NCBI GenBank assembly: GCA_030674155.1 | Contig: CM060335.1 | Span: 28,893,828 to 28,903,827 of the forward strand | Origin: Stramonita haemastoma | Taxonomy: Eukaryota > Mollusca > Gastropoda > Neogastropoda > Muricidae | DNA: 10,000 bases | Reading direction: 5' to 3' | Part shown: piece by piece, positions 1 to 7,119 of the stretch | Position numbering within the stretch: the stretch's first letter is position 1 | Layout of the letters: each line of letters opens with the position of its first letter | The notes under the pieces: model-generated | What the model was told of the DNA's origin: nothing | Databases searched by the model: none | The model's input: the letters and a program-made list of their open reading frames with translations, nothing else | Program-made: the position numbers and the translations under genes

Positions 1-79
1 CTGGATGTAAAAAAGCACAATAGTGTTTATTCCATTATCCTCGATATAAAAGAATTTTTTTTAAATCAAGAGACAGAGG

Positions 80-139
80 CACACACACACAGACACACAC
101 ACACGCACGCACGCATGCACGCACACACACACACACACA

Positions 140-199
<60 letters not shown>

Positions 200-214
200 A
201 CACACACACACACT
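80..214. repeat. (CA)n microsatellite, interrupted
   Basis: About 135 bp of CA dinucleotides. Interruptions are an AG at 91-92, a GCAC/ATGC-rich patch at 104-122, a single TC near 141 and a CC slip near 199. The patchwork of point changes suggests an old array. Frames reading HTHT on the + strand and VCVC on the - strand are products of the repeat and are not genes. Confidence 0.98.
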
Positions 215-239
215 TCCAGGCAGTCAGGCAAGCACACAC

Positions 240-730
240 AAACACGCCCACGTGTCCTCCCTTTCATCCTCATCCCCCAAACCAGTCCTCCCTTACTCAA
301 CATTTGCCCCTCCCCACCCTCCAAAAACATTATCCCCACTTCCTCCTCTTTCAATTTACCCTTATCGTCATCCCCATCATCTTTTCTGTTCCTACCCTGT
401 CTAACGTACTCTCTACCCTCATGAGCACTCCCTATTCTTTCTCCAAATCTAGTCCTTTGAAATCTATCTCCACAAACCGTGTTCCCCATCATAATTTTGT
501 TCCACATCCCCACCCTTTGTTCCCATTATTATTCCCCTAACGCATCCTCCTTTCTCCCTCCTTACACCCCAAACCTTATAATCCATGATCCCATCCCCAC
601 CACCCCGCCCCCTTCCATCATATTCCTGAATGGACTCTGCCCCTCTCCCCCAAATCTCTCTCCACACACTTCTCCCCCAAACCCATCTTCCCCTTTCTCA
701 AGCTACTCCCATCATCATCCACTTTCTCTG
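240..730. other. G-depleted, C/T-rich low-complexity segment
   Basis: The + strand is made almost entirely of C, T and A. Counting 301-720 by hand gives about 21 G in 420 bases (about 5%). There is no exact tandem period. Short runs such as CCCC, TCTCC and CCATC recur irregularly. Open frames exist here on both strands because stop codons are rare in such biased sequence, but they show no domain and no plausible protein composition. It may be a decayed polypyrimidine/CA simple repeat, since it follows directly from the CA array at 80-214. Confidence 0.8.
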
Positions 731-734
731 AATC

Positions 735-1052
735 GAAACCTGGGGGTTAGAGCATTGAGCTAGCAATCTGAGGGCCTGTCTTAAGCCACCACTTGAACAC
801 CCGTTCTAAGGGATTTGTCCCCTGGAGTTAACATGGGCACTGACTCCACTCCCTTGACGGTCCTTTGGATGAGTCTAGAAACCAAGGGACTGTGCCAATT
901 CTTGTATTTAATCTTGCAGACACGTTAAAACCTGTTCTGCATTTCAGAAGGGTAGGCTATTGTATACTGATAGGAGCCGATCACAAAACTAAAAATAGAT
1001 CGTACACATGCACACTTATGGCAAGTTTGGATATCATCCCCTACGTTAGAAG
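735..1052 (+). mobile_element. Degenerate tRNA-derived SINE-like element, copy 1
   Basis: The head at about 741-790 resembles the D arm and anticodon arm of a tRNA (GTTAGAGCATTGAGCTAGCA at 745-764). The expected box B is badly decayed. A core at about 861-898 (TCCTTTGGATGAG followed by AAACCAAGGGACTGTGC) aligns with copy 2 at 3170-3208. The 3' body (TTAAAACCTGTTCTGCATTTC, then GGTAGGCTATTGTA and ATAGGAGCCGATCA) aligns with copy 3 at 3609-3665. An A-rich patch follows, and similarity continues through GGATATCATCCC near 1030-1041. The three-way alignment inside this window is direct evidence for a repeat family. The SINE classification is inference from the tRNA-like head, and the outer limits are approximate. 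Confidence 0.72.
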
Positions 1053-1217
1053 AGGCTACCTTAACATTAGGTAAAACAGGCAATATGTAAAATCTTACCA
1101 CTGATGATCCTCAGGGTTCTTACTAAGGATAAAGAAAATAAATTCTCCATTCTCCTCTCAAACAAGTATCCTACCAATCTTCTCCCTTTCTCCAATATGG
1201 ATGTCGTGAGGCTGTCA

Positions 1218-1335
<118 letters not shown>

Positions 1336-1680
1336 CTTCGGGAAAATTTCTGCTAGGAATTCCCCATTCTCAATGTTGGTCCATTTTCCCGCCTTTTTCC
1401 AGAAAGATTTAAAGAATAACAATTCTCTCCCATGCCAAAGTTGGATACACATAGCCTAACTTGGTAAGGATTTAATGGCAGCCCAGCATTTTTGGACATA
1501 TTACAGACAATAAAAGCTGCTGTCTGAGTAATGATGAAGACGAAGAAGACTTCTCACTAGATCTATTTCCTCACCACCCCTCTCCCACAAACAGATCCCC
1601 TCTTTCCCCATCTCAAACCTATGCCCTATCAAAGCCCTAAACCTACCCGACACCTTTCCAACATTCCCTTATCCCTCCCT

Positions 1681-1681
<1 letters not shown>
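1336..1681. other. Unassigned intergenic DNA, C-rich toward its right end
   Basis: No coding frame or recognisable element is seen. A perfect 9-bp inverted repeat (CGGGAAAAT near 1339, ATTTTCCCG near 1383) spans about 55 bp. From about 1560 the + strand becomes G-poor and C/T-rich, like 240-730, and it ends in the CA array at 1682. This is the second C-rich tract in the window that sits beside a CA array. Confidence 0.6.
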
Positions 1682-1727
<46 letters not shown>

Positions 1728-1730
1728 CAC
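1682..1730. repeat. (CA)n microsatellite
   Basis: About 24 CA dinucleotides with one GC interruption near 1720-1721. It sits at the end of a G-poor tract. The sequence after it (TACAAACATGAGTAAATC) shows no similarity to the other CA flanks in the window. Confidence 0.98.
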
Positions 1731-1858
1731 TACAAACATGAGTAAATCAAAGATTACCTTCTCATCTTGTCCACCATGGGAGCTTCAGAGGGCTAAATTT
1801 GACAAATTCTTCTTTAACCAAAAAAGGTAGTGAAAATATACTCAGCACTTCTTTAAAA

Positions 1859-1859
<1 letters not shown>

Positions 1860-1930
<71 letters not shown>
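1860..1930. repeat. (TA)n microsatellite at the broken 5' end of a retrotransposon relic
   Basis: About 35 uninterrupted TA dinucleotides. The readable part of the RNase H-type retrotransposon relic starts directly after the array. The array therefore coincides with the 5' truncation point or lies in place of the missing sequence. Confidence 0.97.
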
Positions 1931-1935
<5 letters not shown>

Positions 1936-2755
1936 ACATGTCCAGATCATCTAAACATCTACACTGAGTGACCACGAGGTGGAAGCAGCGTTTGTCATTC
2001 CATTATTGAAAGTAGAGAGATAATTTTATGTTGGGAAAAATAGATATATATTTACAGCTGAATTATCAGCAATTTTGATGGCTTCATATTATCTCCTATA
2101 TTTTCCTAAAGACATATTTCAGACACTTTTCTGCGTTAATTCCGAGTCTGTTTTATTTGCTCTGTAAATGATAGTTCAAAAGTGAGACAAGTTCTTTTAA
2201 CTGAGATTGGACATCTCATTCATCTTCTGGTATTAGGTGGCACCAGTGTCACTATTTGCTGGATTCCCTCACATTGTGGTATTTACTTTAATAAAAAAAA
2301 AGTTGACAAAATAACAAAATGTAGAGCTAAGCATACTAATGGGTCTTGCAGCATGATTGTCCCCTTATCCATTCATGAGAGCTATAACATGTTACAAAAT
2401 GCATGTTAGAAACATTTTGAAAAGAAATTACAAGATATCCCTTCTCCTTGGAGTGATGATGTCACCCATTTATTATCTTTCGATAAGATCAGATGCCGTA
2501 ATTCACCTGAATATAGAAATGTTATATCTCTTATCTATAGGTTTATGCTTAATGCTTTTGGAGCTAAATTTTTAAAAAGCAACATGTAGGCCTATCTGTG
2601 GCGAAAATATTACTGTTGATCTTTTTTTTTTTTTAATGCAGAAATTTTACTTATTTTCACAGTCCGTTGCTTATAGCAAACTCTAAAAGACATTCTTTTA
2701 ATGAAACAAATTATATTGTCATTAAGTCATAGTCCTATTATCATATTATTATAGT
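1931..2755 (+). pseudogene. 5'-truncated non-LTR retrotransposon relic: RNase H domain plus C-terminal region of the pol ORF
   Basis: The RNase H pattern of RNH-bearing non-LTR pol proteins (I-like group) can be followed across frames. First comes PDHLNIYTE, where YTDGS is expected (about 1945-1968). Then come EAAFVIP and IFTAELSAILMA (frame starting 1970, stop TAA at 2021-2023). Next are NSESVLFAL and, after a frameshift near 2166, NDSSKVRQVL. The clearest block is VTICWIPSHCGIYFNKKKVD, which matches the usual WIPSH-GI-GN--AD motif. The frame then passes a TAG at 2407-2409, followed by SFDKIRCRNSPEYRNVISLI and a CRPICGENITVD stretch (about 2586-2621) like the cysteine-containing tail of these proteins. 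The relic has at least two frameshifts and several stops. The first catalytic Asp reads as Glu, and the SDS position reads as SES. It is therefore a dead copy. Endonuclease and reverse transcriptase regions are absent. The clade is inferred, and the 3' end is uncertain. Confidence 0.82.
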
Positions 2756-2899
2756 GAAAGGAGTTTTTAAGCAAAGTAAGTGTTTAAGCTGTTATTTCCT
2801 TCTTTTCAACATTCTTGTTTATGGCTTTTTTTATGTTTCCTATAGCTGTTTAATGCAGATGATGAGCTATGTGCATACCCCTTCGTCCCCCCTCCCTCC

Positions 2900-2902
<3 letters not shown>
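2756..2902 (+). other. Possible 3' trailer of the retrotransposon relic
   Basis: An AT-rich stretch follows the last readable codons of the relic and runs up to the next CA array. It ends in a short C-rich patch (CCCCCCTCCCTCCC). No poly(A) tail or target-site duplication could be identified, so it may be partly or wholly host DNA. Confidence 0.35.
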
Positions 2903-2942
<40 letters not shown>

Positions 2943-2959
2943 GCACGTAGGCACGCACG

Positions 2960-3019
<60 letters not shown>

Positions 3020-3042
3020 TACACACACACACACACACACAC
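2903..3042. repeat. (CA)n microsatellite with a CACG-rich centre
   Basis: About 140 bp. CA dinucleotides flank a centre at about 2939-2965 made of ACGC steps and one GTAGGC break. An isolated GC occurs near 3013 and an AT near 3020. All alternative frames here (HTHT, VCVC) are repeat artefacts. Confidence 0.98.
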
Positions 3043-3082
3043 TTTTACCTCACCCACGTACACTTTCCCGTCTGACATCACT

Positions 3083-3335
3083 AATTAGTGGAAGGACGCT
3101 GAACTGAAGAACCAACAAGCACACATACACATCTAGTTAAAATCAGGGCAGACTCCACTCTCCCAAAAGTCCTTCGGATGAGATTACAAACCGAGGCCCC
3201 GTCTGTGCACACAGAACATCTTGCGCACACCTACACATTAATTCCTGTTTCGCTTTTCGAAAGAATAGGCAATTGTGGGTGGTGGGAACAGATCCTAATT
3301 TTTGCAAAACTGCATATACAGGAGGACTACATGTA
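3083..3335 (+). mobile_element. SINE-like element, copy 2
   Basis: A possible decayed tRNA-like head (TTAGTGGAAGGACGCTGAAC, 3085-3104) precedes the best-preserved core of the three copies. That core has GACTCCACTC, then GTCCTTCGGATGAG (3170-3183) and AAACCGAGGCCCCGTCTGTG (about 3188-3207). The downstream block CACAGAACATCTTGCGCACA (about 3211-3230) aligns with GCAGAACGTCTTGTTCACAT in copy 3. The body CCTGTTTCGCTTTTCGAAAGAATAGGC matches both other copies. It ends in GGTGGTGGGAACAGATC and an AT-rich tail. The family assignment is supported by the internal alignment. The head is the weakest part. Confidence 0.72.
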
Positions 3336-3337
3336 AA

Positions 3338-3344
<7 letters not shown>

Positions 3345-3399
<55 letters not shown>
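3345..3399. repeat. (CA)n microsatellite between two SINE-like copies
   Basis: About 27 uninterrupted AC dinucleotides after GTAAAAAAGCAA, the A-rich end of copy 2, and about 30 bp before the head of copy 3. This is consistent with microsatellite growth from a SINE A-rich tail. Confidence 0.98.
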
Positions 3400-3403
<4 letters not shown>

Positions 3404-3430
3404 CACAGACACACCTTCCATCCAGGAAGG

Positions 3431-3735
3431 AAGGTGGCAGGATGGTTGAGACGTTCCCCTGCCAACAAGTACAATGTGAGGTTCGGAATTCGATTCCAAG
3501 CTTCGCCCTTTCTTCCGAGTGTGAGGAAAACAAATCCAACTGAATATCAAAGTCATTTTGATAACACTATAAAGCGAGGCCGAACACACGCAGAACGTCT
3601 TGTTCACATTAAAACCCGTTCTGCCTTTCGGAAGAGCAGGCCATTATGTGGCGGTAGGAGCCAATAATAAAATTATTATAAAAAAAAAACAGCATGCCCA
3701 CAGGTGTCGGGTTTAGACATCATCCCTGGGTGAAA
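3431..3735 (+). mobile_element. SINE-like element, copy 3, with recognisable pol III boxes
   Basis: This is the copy with the clearest tRNA-like promoter. A box A-like TGGCAGGATGGTTGAGA occurs at about 3435-3451. A box B-like block GGTTCGGAATTCGATTCC at 3480-3497 has a few extra bases inside the motif. The core is diverged (AGTCATTTTGATAACACTAT, then AAGCGAGGCCG). The 3' body is well preserved: CGTCTTGTTCACATTAAAAC, then CCGTTCTGCCTTTCGGAAGAG and GGCGGTAGGAGCCAATAATA, followed by an A-rich stretch (about 3679-3690). Similarity to copy 1 resumes after the A-rich stretch (GTTTAGACATCATCCC), so the element either extends past it or both copies sit in a larger repeat. Confidence 0.75.
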
Positions 3736-3767
3736 TTGGGGAGTTGGAGTCCCATGGGCGGCTGGGG

Positions 3768-3772
<5 letters not shown>

Positions 3773-3865
<93 letters not shown>

Positions 3866-3880
3866 GTGTGTGTGTGTGTG
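3773..3880. repeat. (TA)n plus (GT)n compound microsatellite, left of MITE A
   Basis: About 45 TA dinucleotides (3773-3862) are followed by AT and then GTGTGTGTGTGTGTGT (about 3865-3880), running into the left terminus of MITE copy A. It is the outermost left member of the four simple-repeat blocks that border the two MITE copies. Confidence 0.97.
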
Positions 3881-4302
3881 ATGCTCCACCACATAATGAG
3901 ACAGAGTGCACATGAGGTAATTTTTAGTTATTGATATGTTAATAATGTGCAATACAGTGGCTATCAAATACAAAAAACAGATTGAAAATCGGACATTTCT
4001 GTGCAACATTATTACAAATTGAAATGATAGGCTGCATGATGTAACAAAATGAGAAATGGGCAAGTTTATTTTAGTAACAGGTTGTCAGAATGAGTGCTTT
4101 GGTATTTTCAAAACACATTTAAAAGCAAAAGGAATAAAAATTATGCCTTGATATTTCATTTTAAGATACATAAACAGATCTAGTTTAATAATCAATCAAA
4201 ATCTCAAAATTGACAGCTTGACCCCCACCTGCATTTAAAGGCTCCTAGTGCAAAATTGGGAAATTGGGTAATGTGCTAAGTGACTCATTTCGTGGTGGAG
4301 CA

Positions 4303-4304
<2 letters not shown>
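3881..4304 (+). mobile_element. MITE-like non-autonomous DNA transposon, copy A
   Basis: An AT-rich element of about 424 bp without coding capacity. The left terminus reads GCTCCACCACATAATGAG (3883-3900). The right terminus, read as reverse complement, gives GCTCCACCACGAAATGAG, matching at 16 of 18 positions. These are imperfect terminal inverted repeats. The whole element aligns along its length with the reverse complement of 6611-7036 (copy B). Shared internal blocks include CAGATTGAAAATCGGACA, CAGGTTGTCAGAATGAG, AAAATTATGCCTTGATATTT and GACAGCTTGACCCCCACCTG. Flanking sequence is TA/GT repeat on the left and TA repeat on the right, so a TA target duplication is plausible but cannot be separated from the arrays. 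I do not recognise the family. Confidence 0.85.

Positions 4305-4384
<80 letters not shown>
4305..4384. repeat. (TA)n microsatellite between MITE A and the tandem array
   Basis: Forty AT dinucleotides without interruption, directly joined to the MITE terminus on the left and to the first base (GGCCTA) of the tandem array on the right. Confidence 0.98.
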
Positions 4385-4387
<3 letters not shown>

Positions 4388-4995
4388 CTACAATAGACAC
4401 TTCTGAATTCTAAAAAGTGTCTTCCTCTTACCACAGAGGGTGAGATTGCAATCACTGGGCGGGACCTCTAAAGAGTGCTCAGCAAGGAGCCCAATCAGGT
4501 CAGGCCCAAAGCATGGTCCTTACTCAATAATTCCCCAAATGCTGCCATCAAAGACTTATCCTACTGCGATTTTCTTTTCTTTTTTATCTTTGAAAAACGC
4601 TTATCTCATGATGAGAATGAAGTTGTAACTTGTTTTCCTCCACTATCTTTTCTCAATTATGTGATTCCTTAAGTGGAGAATAGAATCTCTTTCTGAGATC
4701 CAAATAAAGGCCTTTTTTTCAACTTATACTGCCTGTGCCAGCACTGAAAGTGTCTGGTAATGTTTGGGTTACCATTGTTACCCAGCTGGAATTAGTCTAT
4801 CAGCTGGGTACAAACTTTATGATCTCCCTTGCTTCCTTATAAAGGATTCCCAAACATAACACAAAAAGGTTTTCTATGTGCATGTTTCCCTCTATATTGT
4901 TTTTTTACATTTTTTTCAAACATATTTCTTTTTCTTTCTATTTTCATCTTTTGCTTGCAGCAGTGGTAGGCGACAGGAATATTTACCTATTCCTA
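4385..4995 (+). repeat. Tandem array, unit 1 (611 bp)
   Basis: This is the first of three complete units and one partial unit. I set unit boundaries at the recurring GGCCT(A/G)CAATGGACACTTC. Unit 1 starts abruptly at the TA array. It lacks the TTTACCTATTCCTA that precedes this point in later units, so its left end is a break inside the repeat. Shared landmarks are GAGGGTGAG, GGGACCTCTRAAGAGTGCTC, CAGGTCAGGCCCAAAGCATG, AATTCCCCAAATGCTGCC, GATGAGAATGAAGTTGTAAC, CTGAGATCCAAATAAAGG, CTGCCTGTGCCAGCACTGAA and the hairpin at 4779-4810. Unit 1 has indels such as a shortened GTAACTTGTTTTCC block. I recognise no gene family. Confidence 0.95.
4779..4810. other. Hairpin in tandem unit 1
   Basis: A perfect 10-bp inverted repeat, TACCCAGCTG and CAGCTGGGTA, with a 12-base spacer GAATTAGTCTAT. 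The same structure recurs in units 2 and 3. Confidence 0.85.
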
Positions 4996-5051
4996 GGCCT
5001 GCAATGGACACTTCTGAATTCTAAAAAAATGTCTTGCTCTTACCACAGAGG
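4961..5051 (+). other. Exon-like segment, unit 1/2 junction
   Basis: A pyrimidine-rich tract (TTTCTATTTTCATC) ends in TTGCTTGCAG at 4960, a good splice acceptor. Ninety-one bases later AGAGG|GTGAGT gives a good splice donor (GT at 5052-5053). One frame stays open (VVGDRNIYLFLGLQ onward). The corresponding segments at 5590-5682 and 6246-6335 have lengths of 93 and 90 bp, a shifted reading frame and a stop codon respectively. If it is an exon, it is more likely non-coding or a pseudo-exon. The splice signals are seen directly. Use in a transcript is inference. Confidence 0.35.
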
Positions 5052-5624
5052 GTGAGTGAGGTTGCAATCACTGGCGGGACCTCTGAAAAGTGCTCAACTG
5101 AGAGCCAAAACTCAGTCAGGTCAGGCCCAAAGCATGATCCTTACTAAATATACCCCCAAATGCTGCCTTCAAAGACTTATAGCCTTTTTTTTTCTTTAAA
5201 GAACATCAATTTTATGATGAGAATGAAGTTGTAACTGGTTACCTGCACTTGTTTTTCTCCACTATATTTTCTTGATTATATGATTGGTTAAGTAGAAAAT
5301 AGAATCTCCTTCTGAGATCCAAGTACAGGACATTTTTCTTCAACTTATACTGCCTGTGCCAGCACTGAAAGTGTTCAGTAATGTATGGGTTATCATTGTT
5401 ACCCAGCTGGAATTAGTCTATCAGCTGGGTACAGACTTTATGATCTCCCTTGTGTCCTTCCTTATAAAGGATCCCCAAACATAAGGCACAAAGCTTCACT
5501 AAGTACATGTTTTCCTCTATATTCATTTTTTTACAACATTTTTTTCAAATATATTTCTTTCTCTTTCTATTTTCATCTTTTGCCAGCAGCAGTGGTAGGC
5601 GACAGGAATATTTACCTATTCCTA
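4996..5624 (+). repeat. Tandem array, unit 2 (629 bp)
   Basis: A complete unit starting at GGCCTGCAATGGACACTTC. It differs from unit 1 by scattered substitutions and small indels, including an insertion giving GTAACTGGTTACCTGCACTT that is also present in units 3 and 4. Units 2, 3 and 4 are thus more alike in this block than unit 1 is. A TATA-like CCTTATAAAGG (5460-5470) recurs in units 1 and 3. No coding frame is conserved between units. Confidence 0.95.
5400..5431. other. Hairpin in tandem unit 2
   Basis: The same 10-bp stem and 12-base spacer as at 4779-4810, identical in sequence although the surrounding bases have changed. Confidence 0.85.
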
Positions 5625-5682
5625 GGCCTACAATGGACACTTCTGAATTCTAAAAAGTTCTTCAACTTGCTCTTACCAGAGG
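5590..5682 (+). other. Exon-like segment, unit 2/3 junction
   Basis: The acceptor is a pyrimidine tract ending in CCAGCAG at 5589. The donor is AGAGG|GTGAGT with GT at 5683-5684. The frame that is open at 4961-5051 begins identically here (VVGDRNIYLFLGLQWTLLNS), then changes after an indel in the AAAAAGTTCTTCAAC block. The length is 93 bp rather than 91, so the reading frame is not maintained. Confidence 0.33.
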
Positions 5683-6280
5683 GTGAGTGATGTTGCCATC
5701 ACTGGCGGGACCTCTGAAGAGTGCTCAGCCAGTAGCTAAAATTCAGTCAGGTCAGGCCCAAAGCAGAGTCCTTACTCAATAATTCCACAAATGCTGCCTT
5801 CAATAACTTATATTACAGTGTGGTTTTTTGTTATTTGTTAATCTTTGAAAAACTTCAATTTTATGATGAGAATGAAGTTGTAACTGGTTACCTGCACTTG
5901 TTTTTCTCCACTATATTTTCTCGATTATATGATTGGTTAAGTGGAGAATAGAATCTCTTTCTGAGATCCAAATAAAGGACATTTTTCTTCAACTTATAGG
6001 CCTACTGCCTGTGCCAGCACTGAAAGTGTTCAGTAATGTTTGGGTTATCATTGTTACCCAGCTGGAATTAGTCTATCAGCTAGGTAGAGACTTTATGATC
6101 TCCCTTGCGTCCTTCCTTATAAAGGATCCCCAAACATGAGGCACAAAGATTCACTTAGTGCATATTTTCTTCTATATTCATTATTTTACAACATTTTTTT
6201 CAAACATATTTCCTTTCTCTTTCTATTTTCATCTTTTGCTGGCAGCAATGGTAGGCGACAGGAATGTTTACCTATTCCTA
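5625..6280 (+). repeat. Tandem array, unit 3 (656 bp)
   Basis: A complete unit starting at GGCCTACAATGGACACTTC. It is longer than units 1 and 2 because of small insertions, for example CAACTTATAGGCCTACTGCC near 5990-6009, where a short GGCCTA-containing piece has been added, and an expanded block near 5805-5845. The other landmarks keep the same order. Confidence 0.95.
6055..6086. other. Hairpin in tandem unit 3 (one mismatch)
   Basis: TACCCAGCTG pairs with CAGCTAGGTA across the same 12-base spacer as in units 1 and 2. One G-to-A change removes a single base pair (or leaves an A-C mismatch) in the stem. Confidence 0.8.
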
Positions 6281-6335
6281 GGCCTGCAATGAACACTTCT
6301 GAATTCTAAAAAGTGTCTCGCTCTAACCACAGAGG
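6246..6335 (+). other. Exon-like segment, unit 3/4 junction, with a stop
   Basis: The acceptor ends in GCTGGCAG at 6245. The donor is AGAGG|GTGAGT with GT at 6336-6337. The equivalent of the open frame reads MVGDRNVYLFLGLQ and then meets TGA (CAATGAACAC instead of CAATGGACAC). This argues that the segment is not under protein-coding constraint. Confidence 0.33.
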
Positions 6336-6551
6336 GTGAGTGACTCTGCAATCACTGGTGGGACCTCTGAAGTGTGCTCAACCAGGAGCCGAAACTCAGC
6401 GAGTCAGGTCCAAAGCATGGTCCCTACTCAATAATTCCCCAAATGCTGCCTTCAAAGACTTATCTTATAGAGTCTTTTTCAGTAAATCTTTGAAAAACGT
6501 TGATTTTATAATGAGAGTGAAGTTGTAATTGGTTACCTGCACTTGTTTTTC

Positions 6552-6555
<4 letters not shown>
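6281..6555 (+). repeat. Tandem array, unit 4 (partial, 275 bp)
   Basis: This unit begins normally at GGCCTGCAATG and follows the others to TGCACTTGTTTTTCTCCA. There it stops, in place of the CTATATTTTCT seen in units 2 and 3, and runs into a TA array. The break is at a naturally TA-containing point of the unit. The missing rest of the unit is not found beyond MITE copy B. Confidence 0.93.

Positions 6556-6611
<56 letters not shown>
6556..6611. repeat. (TA)n microsatellite between the tandem array and MITE B
   Basis: Twenty-eight AT dinucleotides. The left side joins unit 4 at a point that reads CTCCACTATATTTT in the intact units. The right side joins the terminus of MITE copy B. Confidence 0.98.
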
Positions 6612-6613
<2 letters not shown>

Positions 6614-7034
6614 CACTCCACCACGGAATGAGTCGCTTAGCACAGCACATTACCCAATTTTGCGCTAGGAGCCATTAAAGGCAGGTGGGGGTCAAGCTGT
6701 CAATTTTGAGATTTTGAGCAATTATTAAACAATATCCGTTTATCTACCTTATAATGAAATATCAAGGCATAATTTTTATTACCTTTGCTTTTAAATGTGT
6801 TTTGAAAATACCCAAGCCCTCATTCTGACAACCTGTTACGAAAATAATTTTGCCCGTTTCTCATTTTGTCCCATCCTGCAATCTATCATTTCAATTTGTA
6901 ATAACTTTGCACAGAATTGTCCGATTTTCAATCTGTTTTTTTTGTATTTGATAGCCAATTTATTGCACATTAATAACATGTCAATAACAAAAAATTGACC
7001 TGTAGTGCACTCCGACTTATTATGTGGTGGAGCG

Positions 7035-7036
<2 letters not shown>
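6611..7036 (-). mobile_element. MITE-like non-autonomous DNA transposon, copy B (inverted relative to A)
   Basis: The reverse complement aligns with copy A over its entire length at roughly nine matches in ten by eye. Termini are CTCCACCACGGAATGAG on the left and, as reverse complement, CTCCACCACATAATAAG on the right. The copies differ by small indels near the end that lies next to the tandem array: copy A has GGGAAATTGGGTAATG where B has GGGTAATG, and B has a GTGCTGTGCT doubling where A has GTGCT. There is no coding capacity. TA arrays adjoin both ends. Confidence 0.85.

Positions 7037-7117
<81 letters not shown>
7036..7117. repeat. (TA)n microsatellite, right of MITE B
   Basis: Forty-one TA dinucleotides. 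It is the outermost right member of the four simple-repeat blocks around the MITE pair. The sequence following it (AAGTGTGCTCAACCTGAGG) does not continue tandem unit 4. Confidence 0.98.

Positions 7118-7119
<2 letters not shown>

Noticed and set aside
61..540. Open frames of 141-150 residues over the CA array and C-rich segment on both strands
   Set aside because: They consist of HTHT or VCVC repeats plus biased C/T-rich sequence with few stops. No domain is present and both strands are open.
3143..3667. Open frames of 121-154 residues on both strands across the SINE-like copies
   Set aside because: They run through a CA array and two SINE-like copies. The similar sequence in copy 1 does not preserve the frame.
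5385..5690. 101-residue open frame in tandem units 2 and 3
   Set aside because: The frame is not kept in the corresponding positions of units 1/2 or 3/4 (indels and a TGA), so it is chance within the repeat. Only the splice-like signals were kept as a finding.
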